NCBI GenBank assembly: GCA_019828595.1
Contig: JAHQRK010000008.1
Coordinates: 1,798,001 to 1,862,000, forward strand
DNA from: Aphanomyces cochlioides
Taxonomy: Eukaryota; Oomycota; Saprolegniomycetes; Saprolegniales; Verrucalvaceae
Length of the DNA: 64,000 nucleotides
Direction of reading: 5' to 3'
The position numbers and the translations under genes were made by a program. Positions 23,516 to 36,352 of this stretch are shown here, one piece after another. Position 1 is the first letter of the stretch, and each line of letters starts with the position of its first letter. Below the pieces are notes generated by a model that did not search any database, was not told the DNA's origin, and saw nothing but the letters and a program-made list of their open reading frames with translations.

Positions 23516-23531
23516 CCGTGTGGATAAAGTT
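23516..23531 (-). promoter_or_regulatory. conserved upstream block of Myb gene 4 with TATCCA box
   Basis: CCGTGTGGATAAAGTT on the plus strand, identical to the block upstream of Myb gene 3 and about 181 bp from the start codon. Weaker similarity extends on both sides (for example aatgcgca nearer the gene and a ttgaat motif farther out), as expected for duplicated promoters. Confidence 0.45.
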
Positions 23532-23559
23532 GGACGGGCTGGCCGAAATGCCAAACATT

Positions 23560-26500
23560 GAATCGACCAGGACGTCATCCAAATATACAAAAACTCCCAT
23601 GAAGCAAATCAATTTACAGAGGTTTTTATGTTTTCTCATATAAACGCGCACTTCCCCCAACATGAACACCAACCTCGCCATGTACTGTACACCCAACGTC
23701 GCGTCGACTCGAATGCAGTTGCTGTACGATTCCAAGGCTGCCTGGAAGGTATAGACGGCCAGCGTATTCTAAGGTTCGATCTCTGTACATGTTCAATTTG
23801 ACTCCTTCGTACATGAAAACACCATAATGGCTCAGATTTGACTCTGAGTTGATATGAAATAGCTTCCAGAGGCTGAATATACTTCGTTGATCTAGTTGTA
23901 AGTGTCGTTACTGCAAACTTGGATTGGATTCATGCCGATTGCTTGCTCAGTCGAAGGCGCAAGTGTATAGATTCTAAAAGGTTTTCTTCATTAGAGTCTT
24001 GGACTTGAGGTGCAACGTCACGGCTCAAGTTAGAGCCGTTCCTCGATATGGTGTATTCCCACAGCCTGTTTATCTTCGGCAAACGATTGCCAAACGTTGG
24101 GCGCTTTGGCCAAGCGTAACTTGATGTTTGCGACCGTCAAAAAGACACCTTGATTCGTTGTTTGTAGCTAAAAACGAGCTTAGATAGCGGGCTCGTGAGG
24201 GGCTCAACATTTCGACCTATTCGCTCTTTTGACTTGGCGCAGCAGCCACACCGCTGAGGGCAAACCAAGGAGTAAACAAGGGCCATAGGGTAATCTGTAG
24301 CTGGACAATACTTCTCTATAAGAGTTGGCTTGGCTCTATCCGGTTCGTCCATCTGGTCTAATTCGGTGTATGTTGGACCATAGCTATCGACAACTTGGCG
24401 GTGTCTGTTGGTCCTTTCGACGGCTACATGTATTCTATCGTTGCGGCCTTGAAATTAAGCTCAGACATGCTGTGATTTCCCCAAAGTTGGGCTAAAAGTA
24501 GATACACATAAGCTGGAAAAGCTCAAGCTAGCATGTCGTGTGGAAGATCTTTCCTGTAATTACAACCAACCGAGGCTGGATCTTTGTCAAGGCCATGTGG
24601 TGTGTACTTGCTCTGTTACGCATGCGTCATCGTGCTGAAAGTTGAAAGATTGGACATTGCGCGTACAGTCGGCACGAAAGTTGACCACCATCGTTGAGCT
24701 GCTTGAGCTAGCAGCGTTCAACTCAACTCGGACCAACGTAGAGTCCATCGTACAGTCGATTTCTTAAGCTGTCTAGCCTTTCTGGACGTGGGCAGGCGGT
24801 GGCGCCAGCTCTAAAAACATTGCTATGGAGTCGATTACGCATGGATAAACAAGGGCACGATAAAACAATCCAGTGGAAGCACATTGTCCTACTTCATTAC
24901 CCACGAGGGAGCAACCAACGTGACAAAACCTTGTCGCCATTGACGACTCGTTATTGTCGTCTCGAGATATCGCGACAAACAATGATTAGCTAGCAAATAA
25001 GAGAGAGCACATACACTGCTTAAGAGTTGTTTCGAGCGTCGAGTAAAAAAATCGGTTGTCGTTTGAAAGGCCGCCAGTGGATCCAGTGTCTCCACATGGT
25101 TACGTGCATGACGTATGAATTCATGGAAAGTTGGAATCGGCGTTGTCCGAGGCAATTTGTTGAATGAAAAGCGTATCTTCAAACCAAACGGTGGTTTCAA
25201 CCCTCGATAACTTGTCAAAACCCCGCGGATATGCTGGATAAACTTTAATGAATAAGTTGAAGCCTACCAGTAGAGTCATATGGACTCTGACGGTGAAAAT
25301 TTTGGCCCACGGTGAGCACGGTGATACATGGCCATGGCTCAAAAGAGCACTAATTCTTGGACATTGTCGGTGGCAACACGTGCAGACGCAGGTCGCAGCA
25401 ATGGTTGCAAAAGTCTGGATGGTTTGAGTTGAGAATATCGGCAAGCTGTTTACTGGCAAGGCTTTCTTCCATGTGGCGCCGCAGACGACATATGCGGCTT
25501 TCTCACATGGGAGGCATAACAGGTGCCTCCGCATTTTGAAGGCCGCGCGACGCAATCCAACCGCATTGCAAACCACGCCGGAGTATGTGTAACAATTTCG
25601 TGCTCGTTTTTCACCGCGATTGACTCTTCCACGTGCTTTTGTAACTACAGTATCCTGCAAGGAATGACTCCACGCGAGACATTTTCCTCGTCTAGAAATC
25701 CACTCGGCTGTTTTGGCTACCGAATAAACAAGTGGTGGGGGCGTTGCGACGTCGGGGGAGACACTTTAGGTGCATGCGGTGAAGTTTCGTCCTCACGATT
25801 GATCTCATCTTTAGCTCCAACTTAGAATTATAAGTGAGAGGGACTAACTCACAACGAAGACGCCAAAATTTTTGACGTGGGGGGGGGAAATGGTAGGTGC
25901 ATGTATATGAGCTGAATCTATCGAGCTTGAGAAGATTTCAATGCAGCAGGTCTTGCGTTGTATGGCATGCACTGCTCGATGAGCAGTTTCTCACATTACT
26001 GGGTGAAGCGACGAGGCCACGAGTGTTGTTTCGTATGCTTTATCTACAAAGAGGAAGCATTACGATGGCTAAGATGGACCCCCTGAACCCAAGGTCGCCG
26101 TTTGGCCAAATATAAGAGAATTGCATAAAGTTTCAAAGGATGTTGTGGATTTACTGCACGGAGACGGCACCCAACTTGTTTTGGTGGCACGAAAGCTGAG
26201 ACATCGATCAATATTACGAGCATTGGGCAAGTGAGCAACCCTTCGAGGATTGTCGTTGTCTAATTGAAGAAACGGAGGGTAAGTATTCTAATCGACGGTT
26301 TGAATTTGACGTCCATCAATTGTCCATTCCACCCAAATTTGTACTACGTAGTACCTGGTATTTTTACCAAAATCAAATATCATTTCCAAATCGATTTGAT
26401 TATACTGAATTCAAGTATACAGTAAATGGAAAGACGGTAAAATCAGGCTTGGGAAAAAATATATCGATAAAAAATTTATCTTTTATCTTATTAAAAAGAT

Positions 26501-26590
26501 TATCTAATTGAGTGGCAGAAAGCTTGCCGATAATTTATCTGACTGGCTGCTAGCCACCGATTATTTATCAAAGCGATCCTCGATACTTGT
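23560..26590. other. 3-kb spacer, no gene recognised
   Basis: Many short frames on both strands, none with a convincing motif. A 179-codon minus frame (25660-25121) is open but Cys-rich and unrecognised. The stretch at 25640-25700 faintly resembles a Copia integrase tail (GMTPRETF) but is too short to call. A sequence at 26378-26440 recurs in part near 29598 and, inverted, near 53403-53497, so it is probably an old transposon end. Confidence 0.35.
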
Positions 26591-26592
26591 AC

Positions 26593-26618
26593 ATAACGCA
26601 AAGAGCCAATTTTTGGGC
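26593..26618 (+). repeat. left terminal inverted repeat of the pogo-like element
   Basis: ATAACGCAAAGAGCCAATTT continuing to GGGC matches the reverse complement of 28617-28642 with one mismatch in 26. A second, shorter copy of the inner half follows at 26622-26641 (TCAATTTTTGGGCATA), with a counterpart near 28425-28441. Confidence 0.7.
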
Positions 26619-26841
26619 ATGCGTCAATTTTTGGGCATAGCAATATCAGCCAATAGAATCACAGTAACAAAACCTCTATAAATGTTTGACCTGCAAAAGC
26701 ATATAAACAAAATGAATATTATATTTCAAAGTTGCACTCCGCTAAACCACCAGTATTGGCGCCAAACAATCGCGCCAACTCGAGTGGCTGTGACAAAGGC
26801 TCTCCTAGTCATAGATAAAAAGCTTAACTTCACTTTTCACC

Positions 26842-28271
26842 ATGAAATACAAGACCTATCTGCTAGAGCATTTGCACGAAGCCATAAGTGACGTGCTCGA
26901 AAACCGTTTGACTGTATACGCGGCGTCAAAAAAGCATGGCATCCCGCAAAATACCCTTGCGAAAAGAGTTAACATGAAACGCTGTGGCATTGAGCCAAGA
27001 AAACCAGGCCCTCGCCCCGCTTTGCCCAAGCCTCTCGAATCCGATTTGCATGACTGGGCAGGAGCCATGCAAATGAAAGGCCATCCGCCTACCCGCCGAG
27101 TCCTCCTACTGCGCGCGAATCGGATAATGCGACGATTGAAAAAGAAGAAGGTCTCCCGCCACTGGACACGCCGTTTCCTTGCACGAAATCCACGACTTGT
27201 TTCAAGGACATCCCAAACCATCAATCGAGCACGCAACTCTGTTTCCCCGGCCGACATGGACCGTTTTTACGAGTCGTTATCATATGCCATCAGCCATTAC
27301 CAGCTCGACGAAAATCGAATTTTCACCATGGACAAGACGGCCTTCGGCTCATGCAACAAGAGCCAGAAGGTCCTCGCGCTACGTGGATCGAAGTCCGTTT
27401 GGTCCAAGTCGATTTCAACAAGTTTCCATTTGTCCATCGTTGTCTGCGGAAATGCTGTGGGAAATATTGTGCCACCGACTTATATTTTTCCCGGTTGAAC
27501 TTTACCGAGACCTCGAGGAATGTGACGCGATTGAAGGCAGCACCATTATGACGTCAAACAAGGGCTTTATTACCGAGCAATTGTTCTACAACTGGATTGA
27601 CTGGTTTTCAAGTCAAGTTGGAAGTGATGTTGAACGCCCCATTTTGCTCATCATGGACAACTACGGAAGTCAGATTTCGCAACGGTGTTTCACTAAATGC
27701 GAGCAACTCCAAGTCGTGCTATTGTTTTCCCAGAAAATGCGACGCACTTAGTCCAACCACTGGATATTTGTGTATTCGCGCAGTTCAAGAGGGCGATCCG
27801 CGATGGTATCTTTGATTTCATGATTGACAACGGTACGTTTGATCAATGTTCATGTTGTATTAATGACTTATCCTAGATGAGGCGTCTACCATCCCACGGT
27901 CAGAAGCGCTGGAAATCGCGTCGAAAGCATGGAAGCGGCACATCTCGGCGGCGAATATGGTGTCTGGCTTTGAAGAATCTGGCATTTGGCCACTTTCACA
28001 GGACCAAATGCATGCGCGCCTTGAGCGCTATGCTTCAGGAGGCGTTCCGTCGTCGTTTGAGTGGCCTGAGTGGCTGGCCGCGCAGTCCCATATTCGCCGC
28101 CATGTCTTGACTCTTCCTGACGAGTCGAAAAAACCACCAAGACGCAAGAAGATTCGGGTCGGCGGGCGGATCTTGACGTTAGCGCTTCTTCGGGAGCTTG
28201 CTACTTCAAAAAGGCCTAAGAAAGGAGTGAGCGACGATGCTTCAGATGTCGTACCTGCTCGCGACGATTGA
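26842..28271 (+). pseudogene. pogo/Tigger-like DDE transposase, broken, one intron
   Basis: The N terminus is a psq-type helix-turn-helix (YLLEHLHEAISDVLENRLTV, HGIPQNTLAKRV), followed by a CENP-B-type DNA-binding region. The catalytic part has MDKTAFG where MDETGF is usual, then LLIMDNYGSQ, then HLVQPLDICVFAQFKRAI, giving the three acidic positions of a DDD enzyme. Frameshifts near 27497 and 27730 separate these blocks. A 44-bp intron (27833-27876, GTACGT...CCTAG) joins MIDN to DEASTIPRSEAL in frame. The last exon ends at 28271. It would have cut and pasted an element bounded by the inverted repeats at 26593 and 28642, but this copy is dead. Confidence 0.85.
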
Positions 28272-28616
28272 CGTTTGGAAGTGAACATTGTTGAAACTGT
28301 AGTTCTTTGATAAAACTCTCTACTGTCCATACCTTTCATAATTGATTTTTACCTTTAAAAATGCATATATATATTTCTTTGCAGAAGGGGCCATGTTGTC
28401 AAATTTATTCTTGCTTTTCGTATAGGCCCAAAAAATGGCGCAATAAATTTGGACTTGAACGAAGTATTTCTCATTTAGTACTTGTGTAATTGAATAATTA
28501 TGGTGTTAATGTGTGAGAGCAACATGTCGCGAACATTCTGGCTCTCGAATTACGGAAATTGGACGAGCCTTCGATGAGATATGGCGTATAATGAGCGCAA
28601 GATGACCTGTCGATAC

Positions 28617-28642
28617 GCCCAAAAATTGGCGCTTTGCGTTAT
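28617..28642 (-). repeat. right terminal inverted repeat of the pogo-like element
   Basis: Reverse complement of 26593-26618 with one mismatch. The element is about 2.05 kb between the outer ends. A flanking TA duplication could not be confirmed. Confidence 0.7.
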
Positions 28643-31600
28643 CGTTCACATTTGACAATATCCCCTCTCTCAATGCCAGCACGCGATCTCATCGCCTTCT
28701 ACTTCACAAAAGTGTCCCCAACGGGCTATAAGTGCAACCGCTTTGACTCGTTGATGAGCTTCTTGCTTGTCCCACACAGTACTTCACGATGTTGTGTCGC
28801 GTCGGGGTCTTGTTGCTGCCTCACACGGAGGCCGCAGAGCGTCATTGTCGCGGTCTTTTAACCAATGAGAAAATGCTGAATCCAACTTGCATTCGTTTCA
28901 TTTTAGGGCCACTTTCACGTAGATTTTTGAATGAGACGTAGCCAATCAAAATTATTCTCATCCACTTTTGGGGTGTTTTATCCAAAAGTGGATGAAGCAT
29001 GCGACGAAAAATATTTTATCCAATGAAATTCGCGGTCTGTTGGATGTGGCATGACATGGAAATGCGACTGAAAATGATCCACAAAACAGAGACAACTGTA
29101 CTTGGGAGCAAATTTTGGCCTAAAACAGGGATGCCAAAAAAAACTACTTAAGTTGAGGTTTCAAAGATACAAACTACTTCGAAGTAATTTTTCTAGATAT
29201 GCACCAATCATATAACGATATGGTACATTCCTCAAAACAATGAAACAGTTCCGATAATCGGCCATGATAATCTTATCTTCCTTTATACAAAAGATAACCT
29301 ACCGTCTGACACATCCTTCGCAAGATAGTCTATCGGGATTGCCAGCGAGGGGAAGATCACAAAAGATTATATTGTTACCAAGCGTGGGTAAAATGCCCAA
29401 ATTGATTACACGTGTGTCAGGGTGTGTTTTGCGTGAATTAGAAATATATTCAATTCTGATTGGCTGAGCGATTTGCAGATCGATTTGAGATTTCGGACCC
29501 CTCTCACAATTTCGAATGAAATCGACAATTCAGCTTTCAGTGTAAAATTGTATACTCGTAGTATTGTCATTTTCAACCAATTTGTGGGTTTGACCATTCA
29601 TTTTCAAATCGATTTCATCATACTGAAGTGGTGTGTGTCTGTGTGTGTTTTGCGTGAGTTAGGTGGATGATCAATTCTGATTGGCTGACTAATTTAAAAA
29701 TTTAATTCTAGCCAATCAGAGAAGCCCGTTCGATTCTTCGAAACCTTGGTCAATTCAAACCGTTCCTCACAATTTTGTATCAAACGCACAATAGTATTAA
29801 TACTAGTATATTTTCATTGACACACCACGTTCAAGTGTATTTTTGATAAAATAGCAATGTGACAAAAGGCCAAAGACTTGCATCAATTTTGTTGTTGTAG
29901 TAGCGAATGGTGTCGCAGTATGAAGTTGAATTTTGACCAATATAATGAAATATAATTACGTTTACAATCCCTTACTATTTTCATTTTTATATAAAATAAT
30001 ATGCATAATTTATCATATTAAACAGTTTATAGTCAATACCAAGTATACCCAGGAGCTTGACCTGTATATATATAGTCATGTTTTGACATTGATTAATTCT
30101 ATCATTCGTTTCGATTTCGGAGGGAACTGGAGCAATTCGGCACACCAAGAGTAGATTTGAAGTCGACGCATCAAGAAGTAGGCTGAAGAAGCCAACACAT
30201 GATGAATTTCAGTCTATCTCCTTCCCTGACACGCCGTGAGGTGGAGAGTAAATGTAGGCTAAGTCGGCCTTTGTATTGAGAGAAAGACTAGTGTAGTTTT
30301 GCATTCGCTGTGGCTTCTGGCCGTCCAACTCTTTGAGGATGTGGCGCGCTGTGGCTGCATCAAGGCAAATTTCTCTTAGCCTTGCCTGCAATGGAAGAGG
30401 ATTTCAGCTAGCCAGAATACGAACGTATACTCATAGATGCGGGCGATGATGGCCTCGCAGCATTTGTGAGCTGTCAAATTTATACTTATCCCTTAATAAA
30501 TAAGATATTGGCATAATCGATATAGTATATATTTATAAAGGATCTTTATTGGGTGTATCACATTAAAAACAAAAAATTGTAAAATGCATATAATTTCAAA
30601 TATTATATTTTAGTTCAGATTCAAATTATGCAATTATACAGGTTTCAAGTTACGTTGCACAGTTGGCGAGAGAACTCATTGGATACACTGAGCAATTCGG
30701 CAGTGAAAAATGAAAGAGTCTGTGGCTGTCCTTCCTCGGAATTCTAGCCTTTGGGTACAGCAATATACTAAACGCACAGTTTTATCCAGAGCTTTGTTAG
30801 GTGTTAAAGTTCTTAAAGTCTGGGATGTTTCAAAGCTACTTGAGCTTGGTAATTCAAGTCAACCAGTCGCTTCGATCCATCTAGGAAGTATATTTGTGTA
30901 TCTGCCACGCAATCAAAACTTGCAATTTCTCGATATTCAATGGGTGTATTCGCTTTCTCAAGCTGTATAATCTCAAGGCGAGCAAATACAACGTTCGATT
31001 GCCGCCATGTTCGCAGTTTGCGCCGTATCCATCGCGTTACGGGGGGGGGGCAACGGAAAGCCCAACGAACTGCCACATTTCCAGGCGATTTTCAAAGACT
31101 AAGAGGCTCTTTAGGAAAGGTTTCCGTCAGGTCGAGCAGAAATATCCATGTTGTTGGTACAACCGCAGAGCTACAACTTGTATGCAAAACAAATTGAAAA
31201 GGCGAAATCGGCGTGAATTTGCGTGTGCAAATGGCAACGACAGAATTGTTTTGTCATCGTTGTTTTTGTGCAAACAATCAACGTGCAGCGCCTCGAAGCG
31301 TGGTCCTTTTGCGAGCTGTTCAGGATCAGCGTGGGACTTTCACCGCCCGACTCTACACAGTACAGATCACATGGCGGGTATTTCTTGTCGCAGCTACATT
31401 TCTCAAGTCCTTCCGACCGCTCAATCCGCGTTGCGTACGTCTGACGCAGTGCAAGAGGATGACCACGTAAACTTTTCACCGTGTTTTTCTCTTCCCCGTC
31501 ATCGACCTTGCAATCAACAACGTCCAACATCACCCAGCCACGCGCCGCGTTCTTCCTATGAACTTCCGAGGTCGCTTTACTCTTGATAGGGAAGCCGAGG

Positions 31601-32930
31601 TGAACTTAGCAAGCACGTTGGGCTCTCCAAGGGATAAAAAGGTCGCCTCGGCTGCTAGTTACAAAGCTACAGACAATGTGCAACGATTCGACCATGTGGC
31701 CACACGTTGGAATCATGAAGTTAGCTAAGCACCATTGCGACCTGCAGTACAAGCCACGGAGGCTCGATTTACACCCGCATCAAGCTCATCAAGGAGGATA
31801 AGAGTCTAATAAGTCTACGAGGGATTTCCGTCGGGAATAGCAATTACTATGTAGATCCTGCAGTAGATGAGGCGGCGGCTTCATATTGATCGACCATGAT
31901 GGACGCGCCGTCAGGTTATCCTTTTGTAATCTATGAAGCTCGTGGTATATCAGATCGCCGAACAAAAAGCATCCATCGTCGAATTCGACCGCAAAGACGT
32001 GCTAGTGGCGTGTGTAGATGGTTGATCCATGGAGCTTCCGCCATGCATTTGCGCCAGGGCGAAGAAATCATGGTGTGCAGCATCGTGGGACGTTTCAAGC
32101 ATCCACGCAAGGAGACTGCGCGACATGTCATCGCGCATACAAGCCAGCGACAACGAGAGCATTCTTGTCAACCAGCAGGTCCGACGCCAAAAAAATGCTA
32201 AGTAGCTAGCTATGGCGCGCTCCTGTGCTGCGTCTATACATGCATCTAAAATCGCCATGGCGTCGTGGGATCCGCGCTGCGTGTGCCAACGAGGGAGGCG
32301 TCGCCAAAGGCCCTCAAAGGCCTTTGAAAGTATTTGTGTCCATTGAACAACTTGGACTTCGATCGCGTTCATACGCGAAAAACAAGAAGGTTATCCATGT
32401 TATCTAAAGCTCTTGTTTCGATGCCATTTTCGAGGATAAACTAATTTGACAAAGGATAACCACCACAATAGCGCAAATCGCTCTTGGACTTGGAGAAACA
32501 ATACTGTACGGAGTAAAGAAACGTCGTGGGAGCTCGAAAAGTCACTGGTACATTCAAATTGCAACAATTATTTCGAGCCAAAGTGTCGCACGGAAGGTGG
32601 CACCACTGCTGCTCGGGTTGTCGGCATGCAAATGCCCATGGGTTTCCCACGAGATGACAGAGAAAATGGCCATTACGACTTTTATGTGCCAACGACGCTG
32701 TGACAAAAAAATCCCCGGGCCCCCCCCGCTGTCGTCGCCCACTGTCGCCCCTCTGTCGCCATAACTATTGAGACAACACATGTCGCACGCACCTGCTGGC
32801 TTGAGTTCCAGATGTCAAGCTGATTTGAACTCGATTGTCCCTCAGGCGATAAAAGTCATGGCTCATTGTACGATTTTCATCGACCCCGACACATCAAAGT
32901 CCAAAACAACCGACATTTTTCAACAACAAC
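28643..32930. other. 4.3-kb AT-rich spacer with repeats, few coding traces
   Basis: An inverted repeat with 14-bp arms (TCATCCACTTTTGG at 28958-28971, its complement at 28982-28995) and direct repeats containing gtgtgttttgcgtga...aattctgattggctga (about 29420-29465 and 29645-29690) are present. A minus-strand frame at 30391-30209 (CLDAATARHILKELDGQKPQ) follows a good intron acceptor (TTCCATTGCAG) and may be a last exon, but I could not join it to an upstream exon. CCAAT motifs are frequent. Confidence 0.35.
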
Positions 32931-33338
32931 ATGAGCTACACCCCATTGAATTCGCCCACTTCGTCCATTTCGTCGTCGCAACATGAAGAAGGCACTGGCA
33001 CGTGGACGCCGGAAGAACACGAGCGCTTCCTTGCTGGCATTGCGCTCTACCCGAATGGCCCTTGGAAACGCGTCGCGGCGATTGTCAAGACGCGAACGGT
33101 GCGCCAACTGCGAACGCATGCGCAGAAGTACCGCGAGAAGCTGGCGCGCATTGAACGCAGGGCCATTGCCGAACGAAGCTTCCAATTCGCGACTAACTGT
33201 GAACCGATTTCAGTGGTAGACATTGAGAAATTTCACCTCCTCGACCCCATTGCGTTTGAGCCCGAGACTATTCAATATGACGAATGCATGCAGTTCCTCG
33301 TCGATGCTTTGGAAGGAGAGAAAGTCTGGTCCTTTTGA
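32931..33338 (+). CDS. single-repeat SHAQKYF-type Myb protein 5
   Basis: An intact 135-residue frame from the ATG at 32931, with a Ser-rich N terminus. The Myb repeat (GTGTWTPEEHERF, LYPNGPWKRVAAIVKTRT, RTHAQKYREKLAR) covers about residues 22-73. The linker (about 45 residues) differs from the other copies, yet the C-terminal signature persists: LDPIAFEPETIQYDECMQF then LVDALEG. This contrast between a variable linker and a kept tail argues for a functional tail motif. It has no intron and no close neighbour gene. Confidence 0.87.
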   Translation: MSYTPLNSPTSSISSSQHEEGTGTWTPEEHERFLAGIALYPNGPWKRVAAIVKTRTVRQLRTHAQKYREKLARIERRAIAERSFQFATNCEPISVVDIEKFHLLDPIAFEPETIQYDECMQFLVDALEGEKVWSF

Positions 33339-35254
33339 ACACCACCATGCAACCAAACCATGCCCAGTGCAATCGCTTGGTCCCAGCCATGCCGTGGCCC
33401 TCAAAGCTGCGATCCAAGGACCATCTCGACCGATGGAAGTCGACGCTGCACCATGTCTATTTATGCCTTTGGGTCTGTCTGACTGTAAGATGAAACCCAG
33501 TCTAGCTTGTTATCTGCGTAATAAATAGCTTTTTATGTGCAAATTCATCGTTATCTCTGTTCTACAAGTTGTCGAGACTCCTCAGTTGCGGAGGAAGATC
33601 CATGGGCCGCTTCCTGATACGGCAAATGGAACATCTTCAAGGTACAGTATGTTTGTCATGATTTGACCGTGATTGACCAAGTCGACAACTTGAAAATCGC
33701 CATGGACTTCTCGATTCGAACCGTAAATTCCAGGCATATTTGCAGTTGAAAAGAAGGGAAAACTTGGCATCGTGAGGTTCTACTCTGTGAAAAGCATGTT
33801 GTTGTACTACAGTGAGGTATCGGAGCTGTGGGACCCCGGAGGTCTCGTCAGGTCCGAGACTTATCCGGATGAAACCCAAGTTATTTTAAGTCCAGAGTGA
33901 AAATATCTTGGGTATTGCTCCTTCAGGTCCCACACCACTGATAGGCTAAAATATAACTTACATTTCCATCCACTGGAGGCATATCAAGATAAAAGTACAC
34001 TTCATGACAATAGAATTCATGAACAATCAAGCAATAAGCTACACTAGAGCTGCAAATGGAATTAAAACGAGCAAAATCGTAGGAATACAGCTCGAATCTA
34101 TAACCTAACAACGCAATAGAGCATACATATGCACGCAACCTAGACAGTGTGGCTTTTGTTCTCGCAGCAAGGGCAAGACCAAAGTCCATCGACAGCGGAA
34201 ATTAGCCTCCATATGCCATACTATAATAGTATTGAAAAATGAACATGTATTCTGGTTTTATTCCTAAATTTCGCAGTGTATGGATGCTTGGTTCATGTTG
34301 TCATTCCTCTTGAAATGGAAAATATAACCAATGAAATTTCTCCAATTTCATATTTTCTAACCAATAATTATATTCTTTGTACAACCAATCAAATCTTTTC
34401 AAATGCTATAAATGGATATTCCTCCCTGGGTCTCAAAATATAAGTTTTTGTATAGGACCCAGGTCAGGACCCACTGTGAATACAGGTACAATATCCACTA
34501 GATATTTCGTTCGCCATGTCCATTGGAGCACAGGGAATGATGTTGAATAACGTTTTGGTCTTTTCGGATCCCTTTAGCCAATTAGATTACAAGAAATTGA
34601 ATTTTTAACGATGATTGGATATTAGTTTTCGCGCTTCAAATTTATGATTTTGAATTGAGAGAACCTCAAATGAGCACTAAGATAACTTTGAGTTCCAACA
34701 CAGCACAAGCACAGTTGACCCATTGTCGCGATCGGCCTCCGGAGGGAACTATGTCCTAGAGAACCGCGGTGTGGGATAGCGATGCTGGCAGCTTGGAGCA
34801 GACGCCCCTTTAGGGCTTGAAACGAGCGCGTGACTGTTGGGCAGGAAATCGAAAAGTGATCAGTGATGCAAGTTTAAGGTGTAGAATACATGCGCAGTAA
34901 AATGATTGGCTATTAGAGCTTAGGTGTAGAATATTAGCGCAATGAAGCAACATTTCAAACACAAGTGCATGTGGCATTGACATATTAAATAATTTTATTT
35001 GTATAAAGTATGGCTCTTTAATATTATGCAGGGAGGAGATGCTGGTGGTATAAGGGAGAAAGCCTGTTGTTGGAAATGCTCCGCCAATTTAATTTACTGA
35101 GCTCTCAACACCTTGAGAAATGGTAACCTTTTATGTTCTCTCCAATCTTACTGCAAGAAGATTGTATTTATTAGTACACTGCTAGAATTTATATATTCCG
35201 TTCGTACCTCAAGAATATTTTTAATCACAGATGATACCACTGTTGATTTAATTA
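33339..35254. other. AT-rich spacer with CCAAT motifs, no gene recognised
   Basis: Several CCAAT boxes in both orientations lie between 34328 and 34910. No coding region is supported. Confidence 0.4.
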
Positions 35255-35701
35255 CCGTATTTCCCGTAATGTTGTCTCCACGAATGATTTTCGAAAATTG
35301 TGACAAGTCCAAAGGAAATCAGATATCAAAATGAGGTACATTTGATTGGGTAAAAATTAGACTTATCTACCAAACATATTATTATCAAGATCACCTCGCA
35401 GTCGTATGTCGACTTTACGAGTGGCTGACTCCAGTTTGGGAGAATGAAAACCTTCAACGCTCATTTGGGCCCAGGTTTGCCGACTGCAACGCATGAACAC
35501 GATAAATTTATGCCCTGGTATCTAATTGAACCATTGCATTTCTTCCAATAAGATCTGACTGGTCAAGGGGAACTCCGAAAAATTTCATCAGAATGTATTA
35601 TAAATGTATACTATAAATTTGTATGAGTCATTTAAATAATTATATCAGTGGTGACAACTCAATGGGAAAAAATAGTGGTGACAACCTTACAGGAAATACG
35701 G
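35255..35701 (+). mobile_element. MITE copy 1 (447 bp, TA target duplication)
   Basis: Begins CCGTATTTCCCGTAA and ends with the imperfect complement (CCTTACAGGAAATACGG). It is flanked by TA at 35253-35254 and 35702-35703. A nearly identical copy of exactly the same length lies inverted at 50267-50713. It has no coding capacity. TA flanks and short inverted ends suggest a Tc1/mariner-type non-autonomous element. Confidence 0.85.
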
Positions 35702-36352
35702 TAGATATATTGGAACAGTTTGTTATCAAATCGAAACCATCCGTGGAAACGTTATTCAACATCGTTCCCTGTATTCAATATGTGAGCTTGTTGGACATTG
35801 CCTAACAAATTGAAATGTTTCTATTGGTCAATTTATTACGCTTATAACCAGTCATATGACACGAAACTTTCCCCTAACCACGGCCAAATTTTCATGTCCA
35901 CTTTTTTTAAAACTGATTCCAGTCAAATAAGGCCCCATTCAATTTTAATGTCTTCACATGTGTAAAAAAACACAACTCTGGTCAGCGATAATCGTCATAT
36001 TCATATATACTGGATAATAGTACCTGAGTATTTATGTTGACATAGGGATAATATCAAGAATTTTGTATGACGTCTTCACATTTCATTATTATTCTTTATA
36101 AGCCATCAAGCGAGAAGTAATGAGCATGCGGCATGGCTTGACAACTTACCTCCATCGTGCACACAAGATTACTTCGACTTACCACATGCTTACGCAGAAA
36201 GCACGCCCTCTCCTTCTTTGGGGGCAAAAGAATAGTTGAATAGAAAACACAGTAGATCTCGTGTTAAATAGAAAGAAGAAAAGGTTGAGAACCATTCGTG
36301 CTAATCAAAATGTTCGAATTCTACCCCTCGACGTTTCGTTTCACTCTACAAA

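Noticed and set aside
25121..25660. 179-codon open minus-strand frame
   Set aside because: Composition and lack of any motif fit a chance frame, and no homology-like feature or intron signal supports it.
25640..25720. Copia integrase-like GMTPRETF on the plus strand
   Set aside because: Only about ten residues match, and the flanking translation does not continue the domain.
31950..32372. 140-codon minus-strand frame rich in Trp, His and Met
   Set aside because: No recognised domain or conserved pattern, and the opposite strand is equally open.
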